Below are positions 16,066 to 23,293 of a stretch of 36,223 nt of DNA, in pieces. How positions within the stretch are numbered: the stretch's first letter is position 1; the number at the start of each line of letters is the position of its first letter. The DNA comes from Mogibacterium sp. GTDB lineage: Bacteria > Bacillota > Clostridia > Peptostreptococcales > Anaerovoracaceae. Below the pieces are notes generated by a model. It was not told where the DNA came from, did no database searches, and was given only the letters and a program-made list of their open reading frames with translations. The DNA lies in assembly GCA_024403055.1 (NCBI GenBank), contig JAKSSO010000007.1, positions 1 through 36,223 of the forward strand. Reading direction: 5' to 3'. The position numbers and the translations under genes are program-made.

Positions 16066-17283
16066 TCAGATAAACGACACGCCTTCGCTCCTGTAATCGA
16101 TACCGAAGTATTCGGCGATCGTCGCGGCGATATCTGCGAAGCTGTTGCGTGTTCCGATATTGTGACCCTGTGTGTCGCCCGCTTTGTATGCCAGGCACGG
16201 AACATATTCACGGGTGTGGTCTGTACCGGTATAGCCCGGATCGCAGCCGTGGTCTGCGGTGATGATGAGCAGATCTCCGTCATTCGCTCCCGGCGATGAT
16301 TCGCCATGCAGAAGCGGCAGAAATTCGCCGAGTTGTTCGTCAAATTCATTGAGTGCAGCGGTATAGGCTGCGATGTCTCGCCTGTGACCGTGGATCATAT
16401 CGAAGTCAACGAGGTTGACAAAACAGAGACCGTTCCAGTCGGCATTGGTATCGTGACCGTCGATCATCTGAAGACAGTCTGCTTTGCCCTGCGCTATCTC
16501 GATGGTCTTGACCATGTTCCTGTGATTACCTTCATTAGGCGTGGTCGCCGTAAGACCTCTGCCTGCAAAGATGTCGAATATCTTTCCGACGCCGATAGTA
16601 TCAAGGCCTGCTGATTTCAATGCATCAAGAAGTGTCTCTCCGGTCGGCTCCAGACTGAAGTCGTGTCTGTTGTTGGTTCTTGTATAATCGGGATATTCTC
16701 CTATGTACGGACGGGCTATGATGCGTCCGCAGGCATTTCTTCCACACATGATCCTGCGGGCTTTTCGACATATGTCGTAAAGTTCCTCCGGCGGGATCAT
16801 TGCTTCGTTGGCAGCTATCTGCATTACACTGTCTGCACTTGTGTAGACAATAAGCGAACCGGTCGCCTCTGCTTCTCTGCCGTAATCCCGGATAACCTCG
16901 GTGCCGGAATATGGTTTGTTACACAGTATCCTGCGACCTGTGGCATCCTCAAGCGCATCAATAATATCTTTAGGAAATCCGTCAGGATATGTCGGAAGCG
17001 GATGTTCGGAAATAACACCTGCCATCTCCCAGTGACCGACCGTGGTATCCTTACCGGCAGACTTTTCGGCCATCCTGCCGTAATAGCCGATCGCATCGAC
17101 AGGATCATGGAAGCTTGTTCCCTCAATATTGTTAATGCCGAGTTTTGCCAGGTTGGGAGTGAAGAGGCTACCGCTTTCCGCACAGCTTCCCCAAGTGTCA
17201 CTTCCAAGATCACCAAAGTCAGCGGCGTCAGGCGCCGCTCCTATTCCAACACTATCCAATACGATCAAAAATACTCTTTTCAT
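16066..17283 (-). CDS. deoB: Phosphopentomutase, 405 aa
   Basis: It converts (deoxy)ribose-1-phosphate to (deoxy)ribose-5-phosphate, linking nucleoside phosphorolysis to DeoC or the pentose phosphate pathway. This is an alkaline-phosphatase-fold metalloenzyme with two Mn ions: N-terminal FLIVLDSVGIGAAPDA (first metal Asp), TVGHWEMAG (conserved Thr region), NLVDFDMIHGHRRD and LIITADHGCDPGYTGTDHTRE near the C-terminus hold the ligands. Length is typical (about 390-410). AAGGAAG precedes the ATG. It is last in the minus-strand operon, behind a hairpin that may lower its expression. Confidence 0.97.
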   Translation of the reverse strand: MKRVFLIVLDSVGIGAAPDAADFGDLGSDTWGSCAESGSLFTPNLAKLGINNIEGTSFHDPVDAIGYYGRMAEKSAGKDTTVGHWEMAGVISEHPLPTYPDGFPKDIIDALEDATGRRILCNKPYSGTEVIRDYGREAEATGSLIVYTSADSVMQIAANEAMIPPEELYDICRKARRIMCGRNACGRIIARPYIGEYPDYTRTNNRHDFSLEPTGETLLDALKSAGLDTIGVGKIFDIFAGRGLTATTPNEGNHRNMVKTIEIAQGKADCLQMIDGHDTNADWNGLCFVNLVDFDMIHGHRRDIAAYTAALNEFDEQLGEFLPLLHGESSPGANDGDLLIITADHGCDPGYTGTDHTREYVPCLAYKAGDTQGHNIGTRNSFADIAATIAEYFGIDYRSEGVSFI

Positions 17284-17295
17284 TAGCTCTTCCTT

Positions 17296-17328
17296 AAAAA
17301 GGCGCCAGAGGTAGAGTCCCGCTGGCGC
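17296..17328 (-). terminator. Hairpin with T-run between udp and deoB (probable attenuator)
   Basis: On the minus strand GCGCCAG (17328-17322) pairs with CTGGCGC (17308-17302), followed after one C by TTTTT. The stem is only 7 bp with a 13-base loop, so leaky termination or mRNA stabilisation is likely. The deoB ribosome binding site starts right after the T-run. Confidence 0.55.
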
Positions 17329-17334
17329 ATGAAA

Positions 17335-18108
17335 TTATTTCTCTGATCTGATCAGCTGGCGAAGTGCTTCGACTGCAACTTCGATCGCGCCTGCTGTATC
17401 ATGTACCTGTACATTAGGAAGGCCTGCTTTGGCACGTTCCTGATTAGCAATAACGAGCAGGACCGAGCCTACACGGACTCTGCGGTAACCGCCGACGATG
17501 AAGAGGGCGGCCGATTCCATTTCAGAGGCCTTGCAGCCCATCTGACACCATGCATCCCATTTGCTCAGCAGCTCGTAGCTGACAGGATGTTTTAAAGGCT
17601 GATGCTGTCCGTAAAATGAATCCTTGCATTCTACGACGCCAACATGATAATTCTTGCCAAGCGTCTTGGCGGCATTTACGAGAGCTGTAGTCACTTCGAA
17701 ATCAGCAACTGCAGGATACTCGATAGGAGCATATTCCTTGGATGTGCCCTCCATTCGAACGGCTCCGTTTGCGATAACGACATCACCGCCTAAGATGTTT
17801 ACATCCATTCCTCCACTAGTACCGACTCTGATAAAAGTATCTGCGCCGATGTTAGCGAGTTCCTCCATTGCGATTGACGCGGAAGGTCCGCCGATACCTG
17901 TGCTGACAACGCTTACAGGTACGCCTTCAAGCGTTCCTGTGTAAGTAACGTACTCTCTGTTCTGACATACGAATTTCGCATCGTCAAAATAAGAAGCGAT
18001 CTTCTCGCAGCGTCCCGGGTCTCCCGGAAGTATAACATAGCGACCTACATCTCCCGGCTTGAGTCCGATATGATACTGTGTTCCTGCACCTTCAGTGTAA
18101 TCTATCAT
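17335..18108 (-). CDS. udp: Uridine phosphorylase, 257 aa
   Basis: It performs phosphorolysis of uridine (and often deoxyuridine or thymidine) to uracil and (deoxy)ribose-1-phosphate. It is an NP-I family enzyme: [20 protein letters not shown] with the phosphate-binding [27 protein letters not shown], and SEMESAALF with the ribose-contacting Met-Glu. The sequence follows E. coli Udp more closely than DeoD-type purine phosphorylase, including VADFE-TTALV. It starts 1 base after the deoC stop, with a GGAGG inside the deoC tail, indicating tight operon coupling. Confidence 0.9.
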   Translation of the reverse strand: MIDYTEGAGTQYHIGLKPGDVGRYVILPGDPGRCEKIASYFDDAKFVCQNREYVTYTGTLEGVPVSVVSTGIGGPSASIAMEELANIGADTFIRVGTSGGMDVNILGGDVVIANGAVRMEGTSKEYAPIEYPAVADFEVTTALVNAAKTLGKNYHVGVVECKDSFYGQHQPLKHPVSYELLSKWDAWCQMGCKASEMESAALFIVGGYRRVRVGSVLLVIANQERAKAGLPNVQVHDTAGAIEVAVEALRQLIRSEK

Positions 18109-18109
18109 T

Positions 18110-18766
18110 TTATTCCTCCTGTGCCTTGATCAGCTTAACAACTCTGCTGGTTCCCAGTCTTTCTGCGCCGAGCTCTACGAAATGCGCAGCATCTTCGAGA
18201 GAGGAGATGCCTCCGGCAGCCTTCATTTTGACGTTTTTGCCAATATGGCTGGCGAAGAGTTCGATATCTTCGAAGGTAGCGCCACCGGTACCAAAGCCTG
18301 TTGAAGTCTTTATATAGTCTGCGCCGGACTCTGTTACGATCTCGCACATGCGGATCTTCTCTTCCTCGTTAAGGAAGCAGGTTTCAATGATGACCTTGAG
18401 AAGCTTGCCGTGACATGCGGCTTTGACGGCCTTGATCTCATCAAGTAATGCGTCCCACTTGCAGTCCTTGACCCATCCGAGGTTGATGACCATGTCTATT
18501 TCGTCTGCGCCATTGGCTACAGCATCTTCTGTCTCGGCAACCTTTACCGAAGTAGTATTGTAGCCGTTAGGAAAGCCGATGACTGTACAGATAGCCAATT
18601 TGTCGCCAACGTATTCTGCAGCCTGCTTTACATATGATGGAGGGATGCAGCAGCTTGCTGTACCATACTTAATGCCATCATCCAGCAGAGCTCGGATCTG
18701 CTCCCAAGTAGCTGTCTGCCCAAGTAGAGTATGGTCAGCGCGTTTGAGTAATTCTTTATTATCCAT
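18110..18766 (-). CDS. deoC: Deoxyribose-phosphate aldolase, 218 aa
   Basis: It cleaves 2-deoxyribose-5-phosphate to glyceraldehyde-3-phosphate and acetaldehyde. It is a class I TIM-barrel aldolase with ADHTLL at the N-terminus, [19 protein letters not shown], and the Schiff-base lysine in [16 protein letters not shown]. The frame is open further upstream, but ATG 18766 has GGAGG 8 bases before it and gives the standard length. It begins 1 base after the cdd stop. The end is 1 base from the udp start. Confidence 0.96.
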   Translation of the reverse strand: MDNKELLKRADHTLLGQTATWEQIRALLDDGIKYGTASCCIPPSYVKQAAEYVGDKLAICTVIGFPNGYNTTSVKVAETEDAVANGADEIDMVINLGWVKDCKWDALLDEIKAVKAACHGKLLKVIIETCFLNEEEKIRMCEIVTESGADYIKTSTGFGTGGATFEDIELFASHIGKNVKMKAAGGISSLEDAAHFVELGAERLGTSRVVKLIKAQEE

Positions 18767-18767
18767 G

Positions 18768-19190
18768 TTATTCCTCCGGATCCAGATTGTGAAATATGAG
18801 AGGGAGGACCTCATCCATTGAGAAGTCCCTGTAATTGTTTTCATCGACGGCGAGTATCACGCGAAAATCCTCGTCTGCAAATTCGGCCATGACCTGACGG
18901 CAGCTTCCGCAAGGCGGGCAGAGTTCTGTAGGTTCTGAGCCCTCCTCACCACCGACGATCGCAATTGCCTGAATGTCGCAGTCGCCTTCTGAGACTGCCT
19001 TGTAAATAGCGGTACGTTCGGCACACATCGTCGAACCGTAAGCAGCGTTCTCGATATTGCAGCCTTTGTAAACGCGGCCGGATTTTGTCAGTAATGCGGC
19101 GCCGACCTTGAAATGCGAATAAGGTGTATACGCATTTTTACGGGCCTCTAGTGCGTATTTAATTAAAAACTGTATTGTCTGTTTATCCAT
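18768..19190 (-). CDS. cdd: Cytidine deaminase, 140 aa
   Basis: It deaminates (deoxy)cytidine to (deoxy)uridine. It is a homotetrameric zinc enzyme of the small type: [18 protein letters not shown], then TMCAERTAI (zinc Cys and catalytic Glu) and [10 protein letters not shown] (two zinc Cys). The three-cysteine zinc site matches tetrameric Gram-positive enzymes. ATG 19190 is chosen because GGAGG lies 6-7 bases upstream; the frame runs open 33 bases further without a better site. It is the first gene of the salvage operon. Confidence 0.96.
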   Translation of the reverse strand: MDKQTIQFLIKYALEARKNAYTPYSHFKVGAALLTKSGRVYKGCNIENAAYGSTMCAERTAIYKAVSEGDCDIQAIAIVGGEEGSEPTELCPPCGSCRQVMAEFADEDFRVILAVDENNYRDFSMDEVLPLIFHNLDPEE

Positions 19191-19213
19191 AATACGCCTC
19201 CTGTAATAAGAAC

Positions 19214-19219
19214 ATTGTA
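19214..19219 (-). promoter_or_regulatory. -10 of the cdd-deoC-udp-deoB promoter
   Basis: The minus strand reads TGATACAAT, an extended -10; the hexamer TACAAT is at 19219-19214. I see no strong -35. The expected leader is under 25 bases. It sits back to back with the plus-strand promoter at 19240-19248, so one operator could affect both. Confidence 0.5.
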
Positions 19220-19239
19220 TCACATTTTGAGCGTATTTC

Positions 19240-19248
19240 TGCTATAAT
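19240..19248 (+). promoter_or_regulatory. Extended -10 promoter of the ACS-like gene
   Basis: TGCTATAAT at 19240-19248 is a full extended -10 with a poor -35. The start codon is 27 bases downstream of the hexamer. Confidence 0.55.
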
Positions 19249-19275
19249 CATTTTAACAAAAAGATGGAGGAAGCT

Positions 19276-20016
19276 ATGGAACTGTATAACGAGATAATTG
19301 AAAAAGTCGGCACTATTGTAGGAAAGTCAGAGCCAAAAAGGTATGCATATAACGAAAACAGATGCTGGGAGGACGTGGGAAGCCACCAGCTGATCATGAC
19401 CAAAGAATCCGCATTCGAACTTGGCGGGGAAAACAAGCCAGCTGTCAACTACAGCTGCGTATCGTCAGGTGATTATGCTGATGCCGACGAGGTCGTTGTA
19501 TATGGAAAGGATCTTCAGGAGCTTAACGCAAGCAGCTCATTTGCCCGCATAGTGATACTCAAGGTAGGAGATCTCAAGGGAGAGAATGAAGCGGATACCG
19601 AGCCACTGTTCCGCGCAATCCAGGATATCGACTTCGTAAAGTACCATGTATTCCCTAAGGGCTACATGGTAAGAACTTCATCGGACAGCTTCCGTGAGCA
19701 GGTCCGCGTTTCGAAAGATGCTATAAAGAACGGCATTTCGTTCGAGAAGATCGGCAATACATATATTCGCCAGTACAAGAAGAATCCTAACATTCTTTCT
19801 GCCAAAGTGATCTTCGTCACTGCCGATGATGCTGATTATGCGACAATGAGAGCAGACGCGAAGAAAACACAGGAGATAACAAAAGCGCTGTCAAAGATCC
19901 TCGAAGGAATGTCGACAGACTGCCACAGCTGCAGCCTCAAGCCTATCTGTGACGAGGTAGAGGGAATGAAGGAGCTGCACTTCGGCAAGGAGAAGAAGGA
20001 ATTTAACCAGCAATAG
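19276..20016 (+). CDS. Stand-alone acetyl-CoA synthase (AcsB/CdhC) central-domain-like protein, 246 aa
   Basis: From about residue 46 to 230 it follows the middle of acetyl-CoA synthase beta subunits as I remember the Moorella protein: FELGGENKPAV recalls MGGNRTPAFE, VRVSKDAIKNGISF recalls LRVSKDAVAKGFRF, and a Cys cluster C216-x2-C219-x5-C225 occupies the place of the A-cluster's first cysteines. The C-terminal third with the Ni-binding Cys-Gly-Cys is absent, so it cannot be a complete synthase. It may bind an Fe-S cluster or interact with a partner. Start 19276 has GGAGG 5 bases upstream. The next gene, a ferredoxin-tailed reductase, follows at 29 bases. Homology is from memory; the function is unknown. 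Confidence 0.75.
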   Translation: MELYNEIIEKVGTIVGKSEPKRYAYNENRCWEDVGSHQLIMTKESAFELGGENKPAVNYSCVSSGDYADADEVVVYGKDLQELNASSSFARIVILKVGDLKGENEADTEPLFRAIQDIDFVKYHVFPKGYMVRTSSDSFREQVRVSKDAIKNGISFEKIGNTYIRQYKKNPNILSAKVIFVTADDADYATMRADAKKTQEITKALSKILEGMSTDCHSCSLKPICDEVEGMKELHFGKEKKEFNQQ

Positions 20017-20045
20017 TTGATAATATAATGAAGGAAGTCTGCATT

Positions 20046-21209
20046 ATGATCTACAATGAGTTTTGCGGAGAAAATATTTCAAGACTGGGTTTTGGCCTGA
20101 TGAGACTGCCTCTTAAAGAGGACAAGTCTATCGACCAGGAGCAGGTGCAGGCCATGGTCGATTATGCAATGGCGAATGGCGTTAATTATTTCGACACTGC
20201 ATGGCCTTATCATGGCGGAAAATCCGAACTTGCAATAGGCGAAGCTCTGGCGAAATACCCGCGGGAATCCTGGTTCCTGGCAAACAAGTTCCCGGGTCAT
20301 CAGACAGCACCAAGCTACGATCCTGCAGGAATATTTGAGAAGCAACTTCAGAAATGCAAGGTGGACTATTTTGATTTCTATCTGCTTCACAATATTAATG
20401 AAGGCTGCTTTGATGTTTACAAGGATGAGCGCTGGGGGATCATAGATTACTTTGTAGAACAGCAGAAGAAAGGCAGGATCAGACACCTGGGATTCTCGAC
20501 TCATGCAAGAGCTGAGAATCTTGAGGAAATACTTGACTATCTTGGTGACAGAGTCGAATTCTGCCAGATACAGATGAACTATCTTGACTGGACGCTTCAG
20601 GAGGCTAAGGAGAAATACGATATGCTGACTGAACGAAAGATGCCGCTGGTCATCATGGAATCAGTAAGAGGCGGCAAGCTGGCAGATCTCGGCGAAGAGA
20701 GAAATGCAAAGCTCAAGGCTCTGCGTCCGGACGAAAGCATTACGAGCTGGTCTCTCAGATGGCTGCAGCAGTATGATAACTGCAAGGTGATCCTGAGTGG
20801 AATGTCGAATCTCGAACACATGGAAGATAATGTGAAGACTTTCAGCGGAGGGCAGGCGTTGTCGGGAGATGAGAACGAGCTGCTGCTCGCTTTGGCAGAA
20901 GACATGAAGGATGCCGTACCATGCACCTCCTGCAGATACTGTGTGGACGGATGTCCAATGGGGCTGGATATCCCGATGCTGATCAAGACTTATAACGATG
21001 CCAAGGTGCAGGCAAGCTTTACAACTGCTATCCATATGGAAGCTCTTCCGGAGGAAAAGAAACCGGAGGCTTGCATTAAGTGCGGCAGCTGTGCGAAAAT
21101 ATGCCCGCAGAAAATTGATATACCGAGTGTTCTTGAGAACCTTGCAGAAGTCATTGCAAAGGGTCCGAACTGGGCCGCTGTATGCGCAGAAAGGGCTAAA
21201 CAGAATTAA
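20046..21209 (+). CDS. Aldo/keto reductase with C-terminal 2[4Fe-4S] ferredoxin domain, 387 aa
   Basis: The N-terminal TIM-barrel AKR has YFDTAWPYHGGKSE (Asp and Tyr), FLANKFPG (Lys) and FYLLHNI (His), giving the catalytic tetrad. At about residues 290-365 two complete ferredoxin motifs follow: CTSCRYCVDGCP and CIKCGSCAKICP (both C-x2-C-x2-C-x3-CP). This architecture is common in clostridial oxidoreductases; substrates are mostly unknown. ATG 20046 is preferred over 20028 because AAGGAAG at 20031-20037 lies 8 bases upstream. It is probably cotranscribed with the ACS-like gene. Electrons may flow between flavodoxin or ferredoxin and the AKR site; this is inference. Confidence 0.9.
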   Translation: MIYNEFCGENISRLGFGLMRLPLKEDKSIDQEQVQAMVDYAMANGVNYFDTAWPYHGGKSELAIGEALAKYPRESWFLANKFPGHQTAPSYDPAGIFEKQLQKCKVDYFDFYLLHNINEGCFDVYKDERWGIIDYFVEQQKKGRIRHLGFSTHARAENLEEILDYLGDRVEFCQIQMNYLDWTLQEAKEKYDMLTERKMPLVIMESVRGGKLADLGEERNAKLKALRPDESITSWSLRWLQQYDNCKVILSGMSNLEHMEDNVKTFSGGQALSGDENELLLALAEDMKDAVPCTSCRYCVDGCPMGLDIPMLIKTYNDAKVQASFTTAIHMEALPEEKKPEACIKCGSCAKICPQKIDIPSVLENLAEVIAKGPNWAAVCAERAKQN

Positions 21210-21221
21210 CAGGAGAACCGT

Positions 21222-21476
21222 ATGCTGATAATAGCATTTATAACATCAGTCCTCTTGGGCAACAAGAGCTGGAAGGAGATCATAGAGAATATAAAGGGAA
21301 TCAACCTCAAGGCCGTGGGCTATTCTGTAGGGAAGGTCATTGTCTGGGCAGCTGTAATTGTTGTGGCGTTACTCGTTATATTCAGACTGGCGAAGGTCGC
21401 ATTCTGGATCGCGCTTCTTGGATTTGCAGTATCGCTGATCAAGACACTGATAACCGAGCATGTTATCAAAAGATAA
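21222..21476 (+). CDS. Small hypothetical membrane protein, 84 aa
   Basis: There are two or three hydrophobic stretches (about residues 1-12, 37-55 and 58-74) separated by a charged amphipathic segment (NKSWKEIIENIKGINLK). AGGAG about 6 bases before ATG supports translation, and the gap to the preceding gene is 12 bases, so it belongs to that operon. I do not recognise a family. Confidence 0.65.
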   Translation: MLIIAFITSVLLGNKSWKEIIENIKGINLKAVGYSVGKVIVWAAVIVVALLVIFRLAKVAFWIALLGFAVSLIKTLITEHVIKR

Positions 21477-21511
21477 GCAGCAAAAACACTTGCAAAAATA
21501 CAAGAAAACCC

Positions 21512-21540
21512 TTGCAATACACGGGTTCTTGCGATATACT
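21512..21540 (+). promoter_or_regulatory. Strong promoter of rpmE
   Basis: TTGCAA (21512-21517), a 17-base spacer and TATACT (21535-21540) form a near-consensus sigma-A promoter. The start would be near 21547, giving a leader of about 90 bases. Confidence 0.8.
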
Positions 21541-21546
21541 ATCCAA

Positions 21547-21638
21547 GCTGTCGCGAACGGCAGGGTGACCCCGCGGGGGCAGTTAAGCCCGGAGCAAGGC
21601 AAAAGATATATCTGAAGTTAAAGAAAGAGGTACCGAAC
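21547..21638 (+). ncRNA. Structured 5' leader of rpmE (candidate L31 autoregulatory leader)
   Basis: The leader is GC-rich compared with its flanks. It holds a 6-bp stem-loop at 21548-21563 (ctgtcg, loop CGAA, cggcag), a possible ccc-cgcg-ggg hairpin just after, and a short gcc/ggc stem near 21586-21600. Ribosomal protein L31 genes often have autoregulatory leaders in Firmicutes and other phyla. I cannot test a covariance match here. GAAAGAGG near 21624-21631 is the ribosome binding site. Confidence 0.5.
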
Positions 21639-21836
21639 ATGAAGGAAGGAATCCATCCTGATTATAAGGAATGTAAAGTAACTTGCGCATGTGGTAACAC
21701 GTTCACAACTCTCTCCAACAAGGACGAGATGAGAGTAGACATCTGCTCAGAGTGCCACCCATTCTTCACAGGCCAGCAGAAGTTCTCGAACCGTGGCGGC
21801 CGTGTTGAGAAGTTCAAGAACAAGTACAACCTTTAA
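21639..21836 (+). CDS. rpmE: 50S ribosomal protein L31, zinc-binding form, 65 aa
   Basis: This is a large-subunit ribosomal protein that bridges the subunits. It starts MKEGIHPDY and has C16-x-C18 (TCACGN) and C36-x2-C39 (DICSECHPF), the zinc-carrying (C+) form. The end [17 protein letters not shown] is typical. It has its own promoter, structured leader and terminator, so it is a monocistronic unit. Confidence 0.98.
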   Translation: MKEGIHPDYKECKVTCACGNTFTTLSNKDEMRVDICSECHPFFTGQQKFSNRGGRVEKFKNKYNL

Positions 21837-21846
21837 TAACAGGGAA

Positions 21847-21875
21847 CAAACCGAAGCTGCGGCTTCGGTTTTTAA
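21847..21875 (+). terminator. Intrinsic terminator of rpmE
   Basis: ACCGAAGC and GCTTCGGT form an 8-bp stem around TGCG, with A-rich and T-rich flanks. It ends only about 10 bases before the Nudix start codon. Confidence 0.88.
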
Positions 21876-21883
21876 TTAGAATA

Positions 21884-22348
21884 ATGAAAAAGACTACACA
21901 ATGCTATCTTGAAAAAGACGGAAAATTCCTGATGCTGTATCGCAACAGGAAAAAGAATGACATGAACGAAGGAAAATGGATCGCTGTTGGCGGCAAACTC
22001 GAAGCAGGCGAAACACCCGAAGAGGCGAATGCAAGGGAGGTTTTCGAGGAGACCGGGATCCGTCTGAATTCGGCTGTCTTTCATGGTATTGCGGAATTCC
22101 GCAATACAGAATATGAACCGGAAGACATGTATCTGTATTCTTCCGATGATTTTGAAATTGAACCGGGATATGTACCGGAGTGTGATGAAGGCGAACTTGC
22201 GTGGATCCCGCGCGAGGAGATATGGACTCTGCCCATGTGGGAGGGGGACAGGGCTTTCCTCGAGCCGATACTGAACGGAGAATGTGGACTGGAGATCAGA
22301 CTCTCTTATGAAGGCGACAGACTTATAGGAGTAGAAAGAAACAGTTAA
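21884..22348 (+). CDS. Nudix hydrolase (MutT / 8-oxo-dGTP diphosphatase-like), 154 aa
   Basis: The Nudix box spans residues 37-59, G-x5-E-x7-REVFEETGI, an exact match to the G-x5-E-x7-REUxEExGU pattern (where U is a bulky aliphatic residue). N-terminal TTQCYLEKDGKFLML and WIAVGGKLE resemble MutT-type 8-oxo-(d)GTP pyrophosphatases, which clean oxidised nucleotides; other nucleoside-diphosphate substrates are possible. The gene begins right after the rpmE terminator, with no clear Shine-Dalgarno sequence and no obvious promoter. Translation may depend on read-through from rpmE. Length is normal. Confidence 0.88.
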   Translation: MKKTTQCYLEKDGKFLMLYRNRKKNDMNEGKWIAVGGKLEAGETPEEANAREVFEETGIRLNSAVFHGIAEFRNTEYEPEDMYLYSSDDFEIEPGYVPECDEGELAWIPREEIWTLPMWEGDRAFLEPILNGECGLEIRLSYEGDRLIGVERNS

Positions 22349-22370
22349 AAAGACGTTGGACTATATAAAA

Positions 22371-22421
22371 AAAGAGAAAAGACAAAAGCACTACATCGGC
22401 ACTCATCGCTTTTCTCTTTCT
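22371..22421. terminator. Bidirectional terminator between Nudix and plsC genes
   Basis: AGAGAAAAG (about 22372-22380) pairs with CTTTTCTCT (about 22409-22418) across a loop of some 28 bases, with A-runs before and T-rich bases after. The two genes converge here. Confidence 0.6.
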
Positions 22422-22455
22422 TAGTCAGTTTTTCCTTGTTTTAGATATCAATAAG

Positions 22456-23184
22456 TTATTCTAAACCTTCCCGGATGGTCCGTTCAATTTGAATAGCAGC
22501 ATTCTTCTTCTGTCTTTTGTCCATCTGTTCAATGTGAACTAATGGATGAATTTTGATTTTGATAGTCTGATCTGGCTTGTAGTCTCCCGTTTCTTCAAAC
22601 AGTTTGTAGCTGCCGTCCAAAGTGATCGGCAGAATAGGAATATTTGCCTTATCTGCAAATTTGAAAGCACCTATTCTGAAAGGACCTATCTTATGTGATT
22701 GAGAGCGAGTGCCCTCTGGAAAGATAGCCATTGAAAAGCCTTTGGAAAGCAAATCGGTACATTCTGATACAGCTTTAAGAGCTTCCTTAGGATTGTCTCT
22801 TACAAGAAATATAGATCTTGTGTATTCTATTGCATTAGCAAGAGGTTTGAGCTTGCGCCACTCATTCTTCGCAATGAATCCGATCTGGAAGTGGTTGCGG
22901 AACAGATAGTATAGTGCAAGTATGTCTGCAAGACCCTGATGATTGGCATAGATCATAATAGGACCCTTATCAGGAATGTTTTCTTCTCCCTCAATCTCAT
23001 AATGCAGCTTGAGTATACGAGAAGCATCTTCAGCCCATTCTCCGGATGCACTGAAAATAAGGGCTTTCTCACCCTCGATATCTCCTGCTTTTCGAAGTCT
23101 TTTAAATTCAGGAATATGACTATTGTATTTTCTTGCCGTGCCGAAGATCTTCAGTAGCACAGGTCCGGTTTTAAAAAGATTCAT
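22456..23184 (-). CDS. plsC: 1-acyl-sn-glycerol-3-phosphate acyltransferase (PlsC-like), 242 aa
   Basis: It transfers an acyl group to lysophosphatidic acid in phospholipid synthesis at the membrane. It has the catalytic H-x4-D in YANHQGLAD, FLVRDNPKEA, and the acceptor-binding FPEGTRSQS motif, then ILPITLDGSY. The frame stays open for 74 codons upstream with a hydrophobic but non-homologous sequence; I chose ATG 23184 because GGAGG lies 7-8 bases before it and it gives the family's normal length. It could alternatively act on another lysolipid. Confidence 0.88.
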   Translation of the reverse strand: MNLFKTGPVLLKIFGTARKYNSHIPEFKRLRKAGDIEGEKALIFSASGEWAEDASRILKLHYEIEGEENIPDKGPIMIYANHQGLADILALYYLFRNHFQIGFIAKNEWRKLKPLANAIEYTRSIFLVRDNPKEALKAVSECTDLLSKGFSMAIFPEGTRSQSHKIGPFRIGAFKFADKANIPILPITLDGSYKLFEETGDYKPDQTIKIKIHPLVHIEQMDKRQKKNAAIQIERTIREGLE

Positions 23185-23205
23185 AGCATTTCCTCCAATG
23201 TATCT

Positions 23206-23211
23206 ATTATA
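23206..23211 (-). promoter_or_regulatory. -10 of the plsC promoter
   Basis: The minus strand reads TATAAT at 23211-23206 in a suitable position upstream of plsC; the -35 is weak. It is divergent from the promoter at 23245-23253. Confidence 0.4.
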
Positions 23212-23244
23212 GCTAAACAAGGATGAAAAAAGAAGAACTAATAG

Positions 23245-23253
23245 TGATATAAT
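23245..23253 (+). promoter_or_regulatory. Extended -10 promoter of the transglutaminase-like gene
   Basis: TGATATAAT at 23245-23253 is a perfect extended -10. Transcription would start near 23260, leaving a leader of about 35 bases. Confidence 0.55.
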
Positions 23254-23293
23254 TTTAATGCTCGACGATATTATTAATACTAAGGAGATTAAA

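Noticed and set aside
16663..17286. 207-codon plus-strand frame opposite deoB
   Set aside because: It is a shadow of deoB, which is certain from its motifs.
19276..20016. Annotation as a functional acetyl-CoA synthase or carbon monoxide dehydrogenase
   Set aside because: The C-terminal nickel-binding Cys-Gly-Cys and the N-terminal CODH-contact domain are absent.
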